Shown here one piece after another: positions 48,116-57,300 of a stretch of DNA of 64,000 bases (within the stretch, counting starts at the first letter, position 1; each line of letters starts with the position of its first letter). The notes beneath the pieces are model-generated. The model did no database searches, was not told the DNA's origin, and saw nothing but the letters and a program-made list of their open reading frames with translations. The position numbers and the translations under genes were made by a program. Source of the stretch: Chroogloeocystis siderophila 5.2 s.c.1 (GTDB lineage Bacteria > Cyanobacteriota > Cyanobacteriia > Cyanobacteriales > Chroococcidiopsidaceae); assembly GCF_001904655.1 (NCBI RefSeq), contig NZ_MRCC01000010.1, forward strand, positions 1-64,000, read 5' to 3'.

Positions 48116-48637
48116 CTAAAATGCCAAACTATATCTTCCTGATGGATATGTATGTGTCGGATAAGCACACGCCATATACTGATCCATCATCACAACTACG
48201 CCAGGATTAGCACTGCACGCAGTTAAACTTAAACCTTTAGCTGCGAAAGAAGCATTAATCTGCGCGCCGATCACAGGCGAAACAGGCTGAGAGGGGTAAT
48301 TCCCAGGAGTGCCAACATTAAAAACATTGATCGTCAGGTTAGCGTTAGTAGCGAGAGTTGGATTTTGTTGGCTAATCGCAAAGATCTGAAAACCGTTTGT
48401 TAGTCTATATGTGCCAGCAGGATATTGTGCATTAGGTGCTGCACAAGCAGCTTGTTGATTCAAGTTTACCCATACTGCTACGACTCCAGGACCACATTTT
48501 GTAGGATTCAAGCTGTGTTGAACGAGGAGTTGATCAATTTTATTTCCTCTAGCACTTGCAGAGTTGGGAGTAACGGTAAATGCAGCAGCAACTAGCGAAA
48601 CAGACAGAAGTGAAGTAGCAATCTTGTTTAGTAGCAT
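48116..48637 (-). CDS. Small secreted protein with a duplicated cysteine motif
   Basis: A 173-residue protein. ATG at 48637 starts a clear signal peptide ending SASA, with AAAGGA ten bases before; GTG at 48673 is less likely. The mature part contains two related units: LNPTKCGPGVVAVWVNLNQ with ACAAPNAQYPAGTYRL, and LSLTACSANPGVVVMMDQ with ACAYPTHTYPSGRYSL. Each has two cysteines that could form a disulfide. I do not know the family. It is divergent from the sigma-factor-like gene, 186 bases away, so they share an upstream region. Confidence 0.8.
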   Translation of the reverse strand: MLLNKIATSLLSVSLVAAAFTVTPNSASARGNKIDQLLVQHSLNPTKCGPGVVAVWVNLNQQAACAAPNAQYPAGTYRLTNGFQIFAISQQNPTLATNANLTINVFNVGTPGNYPSQPVSPVIGAQINASFAAKGLSLTACSANPGVVVMMDQYMACAYPTHTYPSGRYSLAF

Positions 48638-48823
48638 CGCAGATTGGCGTCCTTTGAAAATGCCTTCACTCACTTAATAGGTTTGGCTTTGTTGTTTTAT
48701 GCAGTTGTTTGGTAGAAAATCGCGTCTTTGACTTGGGTCATTCAGTAATAGCCGTGAGAAGATATAAGGATAATTATCTCGACTGCAAACTTTTTTCCTG
48801 GCTTTGGTGTCAGTAACTGCTTC

Positions 48824-50059
48824 ATGCGTTCTCGTCAAGATATTGTTGAGATCTTTTCGTCTTTTATCCAGTTCAATGCCGATCGCTTTAGCAATTGGGC
48901 GACTGATCCTAAACTGCGACGAAGTATGCAAAATTCTTTGGCGCGATCGCCGCAAGCAACAATAAAGGAAAACTTTTGGGCGCTTTATTGGTATAAACTG
49001 TGGCTAGTACAACCGCAAAGCCTTGCATTTGGACACTTGTATGCTTACTTACAAGAAGCTGGTTACTGGGCGGCGCAAAGTGTTGTAACGAATTTTACGA
49101 GTAGCCAACATACGATCGCTGATTGTTTTCAAATTGTGATCGCCAAAGTTGATAAAATTCTCCAAGGCTTTAACTCGCAGCAAGGCTATAACCTGAAAAA
49201 CTACGCGAGTGCGATCTTTACTAGCACCATCAAAGAAACCCTCCGTCAGCGTCAAGAAGTCGATATTTGTACAGATTGGAGTTTACTGCGCAAACTGAGT
49301 CATAAACGACTAGAAGCCGCATTGCAAAATGCAGGAATATCACCAGAAAAAGTTACCAGTTACCTGCTAGCGTGGAATTGCTTCAAAACAATCTATATTC
49401 CGACACAAGCAAGCGCAACGCGACAACTTGCAAAACCTGATTCAGCAACGTGGGATGCGATCGCTAAGTTGTACGATTCGCAAAATCCTGGTACACCCGT
49501 CCGTCAAGCAGAAACACTAGAACAATGGATGCTAGCGTGTGCCAAAGCTGCGCGTTCTTATCTTTATCCTACTGTTGCTTCGATTAATACTCCTAAACCA
49601 GGACAAGATACGGGGGAATGGTTAGATAATTTACCCGAATTGCAAGGCGAATCTTTACTTACAAATATCATTACGCAAGAAGAAATAGAAAGTAGACAGA
49701 CGCAGCAAAAGCAAATTAGTGAGGTGTTAGTAGCTGCGATCGCTCAACTCGATATGCAAGCACAACATATATTGCGACTTTACTACGGTGAAGCGCTAAC
49801 GCAACAGCAAATGGCTGTACAGCTTGATATTAAACAATATACAATTTCGCGGCGGTTGACAAAATGTCGAGAAGAATTGCTAAAAGCACTAGCACAATGG
49901 TGTAAAGATTTGCATATTTCGCTAACTTCCGACGTACTAAAAGATATCAGCGCAGTTCTAGACGAGTGGCTACAAGGTCACTATGGCCAAACTGATATGG
50001 CAGCGGGCGTGGAGGACACCTCCGCGACATTAGCTGACCTGAAATCTCCAAGGGAGTAA
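48824..50059 (+). CDS. Sigma-70-like regulatory protein
   Basis: A 411-residue protein. The C-terminal region 4-like domain reads VAAIAQLDMQAQHILRLYYG, then ALTQQQMAVQLDIKQYTISR RLTKCREELLKAL, a helix-turn-helix that would contact the -35 box. The N-terminal 300 residues show only weak likeness to region 2 (NYASAIFTSTIKETLRQR, TDWSLLRKLSHKRLE). It is followed six bases later by a DUF1822 gene, a pairing I have seen in cyanobacteria, which suggests a signalling unit with a membrane or protein partner. Not a housekeeping sigma factor. No clear ribosome site. Confidence 0.82.
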   Translation: MRSRQDIVEIFSSFIQFNADRFSNWATDPKLRRSMQNSLARSPQATIKENFWALYWYKLWLVQPQSLAFGHLYAYLQEAGYWAAQSVVTNFTSSQHTIADCFQIVIAKVDKILQGFNSQQGYNLKNYASAIFTSTIKETLRQRQEVDICTDWSLLRKLSHKRLEAALQNAGISPEKVTSYLLAWNCFKTIYIPTQASATRQLAKPDSATWDAIAKLYDSQNPGTPVRQAETLEQWMLACAKAARSYLYPTVASINTPKPGQDTGEWLDNLPELQGESLLTNIITQEEIESRQTQQKQISEVLVAAIAQLDMQAQHILRLYYGEALTQQQMAVQLDIKQYTISRRLTKCREELLKALAQWCKDLHISLTSDVLKDISAVLDEWLQGHYGQTDMAAGVEDTSATLADLKSPRE

Positions 50060-50065
50060 TCGATT

Positions 50066-51223
50066 ATGACATTTGATTCGCTTCTCACAGCGGCTAAGCC
50101 TACTCAATTATGGCTCGAAATCTCTCCTGACGATCAGTCTCAAGCTTGGCAACATCAGATGTATTCCACTCCTAGTAGTCGTTGGAACGCTACTTTAAAT
50201 TGCATTACGCTCAATACTTTTTTATCTTGGCTACGCACAGAATGCGCCCCACAAGCAAAAGTTTTTCCTCATCGGGCGGCTTTAGCAAGTATTTGGGAAT
50301 TTGTCAACGGTGTCGCCATTGTCTGGGAAACAACAAAAATAGTACTGATTCCTAGCGAAACAATTGATACAGTAGAATTACGCGTACCGCAAGAATGGAT
50401 TGATATCCCTGAATGGACAGCAGATTATTACTTGGGAGTGCAAATCAATCCTGATGATCGCTGGATAAAAGTTTGGGGATACACAACACACCAGCAACTC
50501 AGAACAAACGGACATTATGATGCAAGCGATCGCACTTACAGCTTAGATGAAGATGAACTCATTGCAGACATCAATATTCTCTGGGTTGCGCAGCAACTCG
50601 GCATTACCGAAGCAACAAAAAGCGCGATCGCACCTTTAGCACTACCGCAAACCCAAGTAGAAAATTTAATTCAGCGTTTGGGCAATCCTGAGATTATCAT
50701 ACCGCGACTAGAGATTCCCTTTACCATTTGGGGAGCAATCCTGGCGCATGGTGGATGGCGACAGCGCTTGTACGAACGCCGTCAAGGATTACCGGAGCAA
50801 TGGTCAATTTTACAGTGGTTGCGATCAGGAATTTCTGATGTGGCGCAACAAATTGGTTGGCAACAAGTCGAACTGCAACCGAGTTTGGCGCGATCGCGTT
50901 CTCTAGAAAGTACACCTGCATCTGTAGCATTATCTCGTCAACTTGTCATTGCAGGACAACAATACGAGTTACGCATAACGCAACAAGATGCGGAACAATG
51001 GCGCTTTGAATTACGCAATACTTCGATGGGTGCTTTAATTCCTGAAGGCATCAAATTAAGATTGCTAACCGAGGATTTACAAAATTTTGAGAACAATGAA
51101 GATACGGCTACAACAGCCGTTGAACAAATATTTGTCGAAGTGGCACTTGAACCTGGCGAAGGAATTGTCTGGGAAATCGAACCGACTCCCGAAGGCTATG
51201 AAAGAGAGATCCTCAGGTTTTGA
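50066..51223 (+). CDS. DUF1822 protein, partner of the sigma-like factor
   Basis: A 385-residue soluble protein of the DUF1822 type, with Trp-rich patches (AWQHQMYSTPSSRWNATLNC, SFLSWLRTE-like TFLSWLRTECAP, FHWGAILAHGGWRQRLY-like IWGAILAHGGWRQRLYERRQ) and a C-terminal region VALEPGEGIVWEIEPTPEG. The family has no established function. Six bases separate it from the sigma-like gene, and it ends facing a CHAT-TPR gene. It could be an anti-sigma factor or an effector; that is inference. Confidence 0.82.
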   Translation: MTFDSLLTAAKPTQLWLEISPDDQSQAWQHQMYSTPSSRWNATLNCITLNTFLSWLRTECAPQAKVFPHRAALASIWEFVNGVAIVWETTKIVLIPSETIDTVELRVPQEWIDIPEWTADYYLGVQINPDDRWIKVWGYTTHQQLRTNGHYDASDRTYSLDEDELIADINILWVAQQLGITEATKSAIAPLALPQTQVENLIQRLGNPEIIIPRLEIPFTIWGAILAHGGWRQRLYERRQGLPEQWSILQWLRSGISDVAQQIGWQQVELQPSLARSRSLESTPASVALSRQLVIAGQQYELRITQQDAEQWRFELRNTSMGALIPEGIKLRLLTEDLQNFENNEDTATTAVEQIFVEVALEPGEGIVWEIEPTPEGYEREILRF

Positions 51224-51278
51224 AACGCCTACAAACTAAATGTGCGCAGCAGCACACTCTACCGGAATTTTTAGTGTA

Positions 51279-51327
51279 TTAGACCACGGAGGTGGTCTTT
51301 GTCTGACTAGCTGCAACTTTAGTCGCC
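51279..51327 (+). repeat. Dispersed palindromic repeat, copy 2, also a candidate bidirectional terminator
   Basis: AGACCAC and GTGGTCT at 51281-51298 form a seven-base-pair hairpin around GGAG, followed by TTTGTCTGACTAGCTGC. It lies between two converging genes, where it could end both transcripts. It aligns with the 43.2-kb copy, with paired base changes that keep the stem. Confidence 0.65.
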
Positions 51328-51358
51328 AAGCGATTTATGTTAATTATCTATCATCATC

Positions 51359-53971
51359 CTACAACCAATTGCCTACTAAAACATACGCTGCCCAGAAGTA
51401 GGGATGTTCGTATTTGGAATCTTTTAATAAAGTTTGTTGCGCGCGACGTAGTGCCTCGGCTTTGGTAACACTCGTGTTAGCATACTCTTTGTAAAATTGC
51501 CCCATCAGCGAAGCTGTCGCAACATCACTCACAGACCACAGTGTTGCTAGTGTACTACGAGCACCAGCGCGTACAGCCATACCCGCAAGCCCTAACGCGG
51601 CGCGTTTATCTCCGGCAACGGTTTCACACGCACTTAAAACAAGTAATTCAATCGCCTTTCGCCGATTATCTCCTCTCGTCCGCAAAATAGTATTTAACTC
51701 ATTGACATCAATTTCGCTATCCCAGCTAAGAATAAATGTTTCTTCAGCTTTAGAACTAAACTGTCCGTGAGTTGCTAGATGGACTACCGGAACTGGAGAA
51801 GATTGAACTTCATTTTGCAGTGTATTTGTTGTAAATTCCTGATTGAGGAGAACGCGACTCGGTACTTCAGATTGAATTTGTTCGAGTTCGAGTTTAACAT
51901 TAGGAAGCGCCGCAAAGCTTTCGCGGGCTTCGGTAAGTCCTGCGGTTAGGGCTTTGAGTCTTTCTCGCGCTAGTGGCTGCGGATCGAGAAGTTGTAAGCC
52001 TGGTGTAATGGCAATGCTGTATTTTTCGACTAAATACTGTTGACCGTCATACAGTACTCCCATCGGAATATTACGCATCGCGCCATCTAAAACAAACACA
52101 ATCGTTTTTACGCTACTGTTTTCTAAATCTGTGGCTACTGGGCGAATTAACCAATTGTAGACTTCAGCCGCAAAGGGTAAATACCGGCGCGATGTTTGCG
52201 TAAATACGGTTTGACGCAATCCTTCAACGATACTTTCGACGCGGTTGGCGGGTAAGGGTGTCGCGTAGTGGCGTAGTGGTTGCTTGGGGAGTGAGACGAT
52301 AACTTCTAAGCGATCGCCTAAAATAATCGGATAAAGCACCGCAGCAGAAGAATCGACTTGATCGATTTGTACGGGGTGAGTATCTAAACACGCAGTGCGA
52401 AAGAAGTTTTCAATTTCAGCAACTTGCAGCGCTTCGATTGTATCCCTTGCTTGCGCGATTTGACTTGTGGTGGATGGCGATCGCAGCAATAAACTCACTA
52501 ACTCGCGATACACAGGTTCGACACTATCACGAAACGAAAATTGCAACTCTGGGTTAATTCCAACCAAGTCGTTGCGCAAAGACTTAAGGCTACTGACGGC
52601 ATCGGTATAAGATGCGATCGCTTGTTGCGTTTTACCTGTAACATTGAGTACGCGACCTAACTGCCATTGCCAACGATAGGCAATATCTGAAGCATTAATT
52701 GTTTGCGCGAGTAACAATGCTTGCTCAGTAAGTTTTTGCGCTTCAGACCACTGCTGCGTTTGTTGATATAATGCTCCTAAATAACCGAGGGCTTGCGCCT
52801 CAGCGCGTTGGTCTTGTAATGTTTGGGCTTGTTGTACAGCAGTTGCTAGAATTTGCCCAATTTCTGACCAAGATGGTAGTGAAGATAATTCCGCCTGGGC
52901 TTTTTCTCCCACTATTTCATTCACACACTGCTGCACAATTGGGGAAGATTCTACTTGTGTTTGTCTTTGTTGCTGTTGCTTCAAACAAAGGAGACTTTGT
53001 GCTAAATTGATGCGGCTATTGACTGCGGTACGACTTGTAGGTATGCTAGCTATTAAACTTTGGATTTCTGGTAATAAGGCTTGGGCGTCCAACACTTGCT
53101 GCGTTTCTACTAGTAAACTCAGTTGATTAAGCCGCGCTTGGATTTTTTGGCTAGGAGAGTTTGTAACGCTAGCAGCTTGTTGATAGTAAATCAGCGCAGC
53201 TTGTGAGTTTTGTTGGGCGCGTAGAGTATTAGCGAGACTGAGTAAAGCAGCGCTTTCGTTTTGAGGAGATCGCACTTTTTGCGCGACGGCTAAACTTTCG
53301 CGTAATACGGTTTCAGACTGCGGTAGATCGCCAATTACGCGTAAAACGTTACCTAAACTCCGTAAACCCGTTGTTTTAATTAAAGAATCTGGTTGTTGTT
53401 GCAGTGTTTGTTTAACAGAATTTAAGTTGGTCAAAGCACGGCGATAAAGACCTAAGGCTTTAAGCGCTTGGATTTGATTAATTTGGCTACCGATGCTCCC
53501 TGCGTGATCACCAATCCTATCATAAGCCGTTGTTGCTTGTTGCCAAGTTTCTAAAGCTTTTTGGGCTTGTCCTTGTGCAAGTTGCAAGTGTCCTTGAGTA
53601 TTCAGGGCTTGGGCGAGTACAGGTAAATATTGCCCATTGGGCTGCGTTGGCAAAAGTTTTAAGCTGTCTGCGATCGCAGATGTGGCAAGTGTCCACTGTC
53701 CGAGTTCTTGATAAACCAGCGTAAGATAATTGAGTGCTTGGGCTTGATGGCGGCGATCACCTTCACTACGAAATACTGCAACAGCTTGTTGTAAAACTTT
53801 TACTGCTGCGCTAAATTGTTCATCTTGGTATAAATTAATTCCTTGTTGCATCAGTTGCATTGCGTTGGTATCTGCTGTAACAGCCATAACAGGAAGTGTG
53901 GCAGAACTCAAGATGACGAGAGGTGTCAAGGTAGCAGCAGCCCAGATCAGTGGTGAGTATCTAGCAGACAT
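51359..53971 (-). CDS. CHAT-domain protein with N-terminal TPR repeats, exported
   Basis: A protein of about 870 residues starting at ATG 53971 (TTG at 53995 also open). A hydrophobic signal-like segment (LIWAAATLTPLVILSSATLPVMA in part) precedes about ten TPR units. The C-terminal CHAT domain has the His in HLATHGQF (near 740 in the longer form) and the Cys in LVLSACETVAG (near 788), the dyad of this caspase-related protease family. CHAT-TPR proteins are candidates for proteolytic response to a ligand held by the TPRs. It lies opposite the sigma/DUF1822 pair. Confidence 0.92.
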   Translation of the reverse strand: MSARYSPLIWAAATLTPLVILSSATLPVMAVTADTNAMQLMQQGINLYQDEQFSAAVKVLQQAVAVFRSEGDRRHQAQALNYLTLVYQELGQWTLATSAIADSLKLLPTQPNGQYLPVLAQALNTQGHLQLAQGQAQKALETWQQATTAYDRIGDHAGSIGSQINQIQALKALGLYRRALTNLNSVKQTLQQQPDSLIKTTGLRSLGNVLRVIGDLPQSETVLRESLAVAQKVRSPQNESAALLSLANTLRAQQNSQAALIYYQQAASVTNSPSQKIQARLNQLSLLVETQQVLDAQALLPEIQSLIASIPTSRTAVNSRINLAQSLLCLKQQQQRQTQVESSPIVQQCVNEIVGEKAQAELSSLPSWSEIGQILATAVQQAQTLQDQRAEAQALGYLGALYQQTQQWSEAQKLTEQALLLAQTINASDIAYRWQWQLGRVLNVTGKTQQAIASYTDAVSSLKSLRNDLVGINPELQFSFRDSVEPVYRELVSLLLRSPSTTSQIAQARDTIEALQVAEIENFFRTACLDTHPVQIDQVDSSAAVLYPIILGDRLEVIVSLPKQPLRHYATPLPANRVESIVEGLRQTVFTQTSRRYLPFAAEVYNWLIRPVATDLENSSVKTIVFVLDGAMRNIPMGVLYDGQQYLVEKYSIAITPGLQLLDPQPLARERLKALTAGLTEARESFAALPNVKLELEQIQSEVPSRVLLNQEFTTNTLQNEVQSSPVPVVHLATHGQFSSKAEETFILSWDSEIDVNELNTILRTRGDNRRKAIELLVLSACETVAGDKRAALGLAGMAVRAGARSTLATLWSVSDVATASLMGQFYKEYANTSVTKAEALRRAQQTLLKDSKYEHPYFWAAYVLVGNWL

Positions 53972-54164
53972 AGATGTTAAGTTAATTGCTTGCAAATAGT
54001 ATTCGTGCCGTCGTCAGTAGCGATCGCACTTTTAACCCTGACTAAGCTGTCATCATTTTTTATAAAATAAGTATTAAATTTTACTAACAATCTAAATTTC
54101 AATCGTGTTGTCAATAGTATATAAGAGCTATCTCAGGTTTGGGTAATTACGTATTATTACGATT

Positions 54165-56798
54165 TTAAAAGGTTGGCGATCGTACAAAAGCAACGCGATC
54201 GCGTGCCTCAGTTTTAGCACGGTATAGTGCTGTATCCGCAGCGCGTAAGAGTTCTTCTGGAGTAGAACCATGTTCGGGAAAGCAGGCAATTCCTAACGAA
54301 AGAGTGATTTCACTAAGGAGTTGGCGATCGTGCCGCACTTTCAACTGCTTAACTTCTTGCCGGAGTTGCTCTGCGCGCTGATACGCCACCTCTGGAGTTG
54401 TTTCAGGTAAAATTAGCATAAATTCTTCACCGCCATAACGGCAAGCAATATCTGATTGACGAATCGAATCTTGCAAAACTTGCGCTAATTTTTGTAAAAC
54501 AAGATCGCCGGCTTTATGACCAAATGTGTCATTGAAGCGCTTGAAGTAGTCAATATCAAGCATGATAATTGCTAGTGGTTGCTGTTGGCGATCGCAGCGA
54601 CAAAGTTCTAATTCGAGCGACTCTACCATGTAACGACGATTAAATAACTCGGTTAAGGGATCGCGAACACTTTGATCGCGCAACGTTTCGCGGAGTTTGA
54701 CGTTTGCTAAAGAAAGTGAAATTCGTTCTGCTACGGCGATCGCAAGCTGTTGCTTGACTTGTGTTAGTTGCCCAGATTCTGGCGAACTTAAATACAGCAT
54801 CCCTAGTGTTTCACCTTGCGCCATCAGTGTTATGCAGAGTGATTCAGCAGGCAATAAGTTGTGATTAATATGTTGGCAGCATAAACTGCTACAGGTATTC
54901 TTAACAAAATGCGATTGCCCGCGCCGTAGTGCCCAACAATCATCCGGTGCAAATAAGTTATGACTCGTTAGGGGGGCTGAGCCCCACGTTGTCACCGCTG
55001 TAAACAGATTTTGTGGTGCATTATTCAAAAACACAGCACCCGTTATTTTGGGAAATAGCTGCGGCATAAGGGTAGCGATCGCGCGACAAGCTTCCTCAAC
55101 GGTAAGACACGCTTGAAAAACATCACTCATTTCTGCAAATAGCGCAATCTCGCGGTTACGTTGTTCCAGATAATCCACCAAATCTTTAAGTTGCGCGTTT
55201 GCTTGCTGTAAAGCGGCTTCTGCTTGCTTGCGGTGGGTAATGTCTGTAAATGAGCCAACCATGCGTACTGGCTTACCTGCTTCGTCCCACAATGCTTGAC
55301 CGCGATCTAAAATCCATTTGTAAGTACCATCTTTGCACAGTACGCGATGCTCAGAGATATAGAAAGGTGTTTTTTTGGCAAAATGGTCTTGAATTACTTG
55401 TTTTACCCAGTCAATATCGTCAGGATGGGCGCGGAATGTCCATTCATCTAAATGATCTGCAATTTCATGCTCTTTGTAGCCTAACATTTCTTTCCACCGC
55501 GCCGAAAAGAAAACTTGATTCGTTTTGACATTCCAATCCCAGATGCCATCATTGTTTCCACGCAAAGCCAGTTGCCAACGTTCTTCACTTTCTCGCAGCG
55601 CATCTACTGCTTGTTTACGCGCTGTAATATCCTGAATTTGCGCAATGAAGTATAACGGATCGCCGTGCGAATCGCGTACTAACGAGACGCTTAAAAGTAT
55701 CCAGACAATGTGCCCTAGCTTGTGAAAATAGCGCTTTTCTAGCTGATAAGTGCGAATCTCGCCTGATAACAATTGACGCGCGTAATGCAAATCGACATCA
55801 AGATCCTCTGGATGCGTAATTGCTTGAAAGTTAGTTGCCAATAATTCTTGCTCTGAATAACCGACAATCTCGCATATGGCACGATTAACTTTTAGCCATG
55901 TTCCATTGGGTGCTACTAGTGCCATGCCAATGGCTGCATAGTCAAACGCACTCCGAAAGCATTCTTCACTTTCTCGCAGCGCCTCTTTTGTTTTTGCTAA
56001 CGCATCAAGCGCCTGTTTATAATCGACAATTTCGCTTTTCAGTTCTTGGTTAGCAACTTCAATCGCCTTAACACGTAACATTGCTTTGTCTTGATTGCGT
56101 TTAGCAATGTCAGCAAGATGTTCTAATTGATTTTGTGATTCGCATCGAACTTGTACTTGGTATTGCGTAAAGAAGCTTGCTAAATTCGGTTCTTCGTTTA
56201 AGAGTAGCGCAAGATAGTCTTGGACTCGTTTGTCGGCTGCGTATTCATTGGCAACTTTAGGGTGCGCTTCCATCCACGCATGACAGGTTTTGATGTGGGC
56301 AATTAATATAACTAAGTATTGATAATTTTCAGATCCTAATATTTGTGCCAATTTAGTTTGGTAGTATCCAGAAACATCTTTTCCGAGAAAAACGAATGCT
56401 GAACAATAAATGAGGCTGGCTTCGATCGCCGAATTTAAAGACAAGCTTATTAAGTTATCTGTTGCATTGGCAAGCACTCGAAAATGATTATTGATCTCGA
56501 TTTCTGCTAAGGGAAGCGGTGATTCGAGCAACGTTAAGACTTCTGTGGCGTTCATCCCTAATGGGTACAACGAGCAGCTATGGCACATAATACAGTAGGG
56601 AACGCGACAATAACGCGAGAGGTAGGCAAAAAGCTTTTCTTTAAATAAAGTTGGTAAAGGATTATTGAGATAGGCGCTGCAAGTTTGCTGCCAAAGGTTT
56701 TCTAAGATCTTAGAATTCTGCTGTGCAGGCTTGAAGAAGGGAGGGAAAAATCCTAGTTTTTCCTCAATCTCAGCTTTGATTTGCTCACTCGTGCGCAT
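54165..56798 (-). CDS. Diguanylate cyclase: AhpD-like, PAS, PAS, GAF, GGDEF
   Basis: A protein of about 877 residues. Residues 1-220 are helical and carry YCIMCHSC in an AhpD/carboxymuconolactone-decarboxylase-like context, with a second hydrophobic helical stretch; then a coiled coil; PAS 1 (about 280-400, FDYAAIGMALVAPNG); PAS 2 (about 405-530, GIWDWNVKTNQVFFS); GAF (about 570-715); GGDEF (about 720-880). The active-site loop is GGEEF and the inhibitory RxxD site, RQSD, is intact, so it should make c-di-GMP with feedback control. ATG at 56798 is preferred over GTG at 56813. The AhpD-like front could be a redox or peroxide sensor. Confidence 0.9.
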   Translation of the reverse strand: MRTSEQIKAEIEEKLGFFPPFFKPAQQNSKILENLWQQTCSAYLNNPLPTLFKEKLFAYLSRYCRVPYCIMCHSCSLYPLGMNATEVLTLLESPLPLAEIEINNHFRVLANATDNLISLSLNSAIEASLIYCSAFVFLGKDVSGYYQTKLAQILGSENYQYLVILIAHIKTCHAWMEAHPKVANEYAADKRVQDYLALLLNEEPNLASFFTQYQVQVRCESQNQLEHLADIAKRNQDKAMLRVKAIEVANQELKSEIVDYKQALDALAKTKEALRESEECFRSAFDYAAIGMALVAPNGTWLKVNRAICEIVGYSEQELLATNFQAITHPEDLDVDLHYARQLLSGEIRTYQLEKRYFHKLGHIVWILLSVSLVRDSHGDPLYFIAQIQDITARKQAVDALRESEERWQLALRGNNDGIWDWNVKTNQVFFSARWKEMLGYKEHEIADHLDEWTFRAHPDDIDWVKQVIQDHFAKKTPFYISEHRVLCKDGTYKWILDRGQALWDEAGKPVRMVGSFTDITHRKQAEAALQQANAQLKDLVDYLEQRNREIALFAEMSDVFQACLTVEEACRAIATLMPQLFPKITGAVFLNNAPQNLFTAVTTWGSAPLTSHNLFAPDDCWALRRGQSHFVKNTCSSLCCQHINHNLLPAESLCITLMAQGETLGMLYLSSPESGQLTQVKQQLAIAVAERISLSLANVKLRETLRDQSVRDPLTELFNRRYMVESLELELCRCDRQQQPLAIIMLDIDYFKRFNDTFGHKAGDLVLQKLAQVLQDSIRQSDIACRYGGEEFMLILPETTPEVAYQRAEQLRQEVKQLKVRHDRQLLSEITLSLGIACFPEHGSTPEELLRAADTALYRAKTEARDRVAFVRSPTF

Positions 56799-57300
56799 AA
56801 AGTAGCTTGACACTGCCTTAATGGATAAACTGATTTATGGAAAAGAGACTAGAATCGCCACATCTGTAATAATTTATCGATTAAGCGATCGCGCATCAGC
56901 ACCCTTTTTAAGTATTCCCGCACTTTAACTTTTCCTAACTCTCTTCGTCAATTCTCAGCAAAAAAAGACAGCTATATTTGGGCTGAAAAGATAGGCTCTT
57001 TACAAAATTTACTTAATGTGCTTATACTACTCTGTAATGAGCAATGCTTCAGGTGATCGCTACTCTAACTCCCCACGACAAAATTTATATTAGGCATCTG
57101 GTCGACTGACAAAACTCTGAAACGCGGCGGTTAGAAACCGCTGCTGCAAAGGCGAAACTCGCCTACGTGGGTTAGAACCTCGGCTGTTAGTCTGCAAAGG
57201 CATACTTTACCTGGGTAGGCGCGACTTATAGTGGCTAGCCACAAAAGATTTGTCAGTCAATCAGATTAGGCAGTGTAGATAGTACTAAGCGTTATTAATT
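56799..57300. other. Spacer between the diguanylate cyclase and rhodopsin genes
   Basis: About 500 bases with no gene. It holds the hairpin repeat block at 57123-57232 and, at its left end, the likely promoter of the cyclase. I see no clear terminator for the rhodopsin gene. Confidence 0.45.
57123..57232 (-). repeat. Dispersed palindromic repeat, tandem copies 3 and 4
   Basis: GCGGTTAGAAACCGC (57127-57141) and AGGCGAAACTCGCCT (57150-57164) are adjacent perfect hairpins. On the minus strand they read as the second and first halves of the repeat seen at 51279-51327. A second, degenerate copy follows to about 57232, ending near the palindrome TGGCTAGCCA. Confidence 0.6.

Noticed and set aside
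48674-48955. A 93-codon frame on the minus strand
   Set aside because: It overlaps the start of the sigma-like gene antisense and occupies the divergent promoter region.
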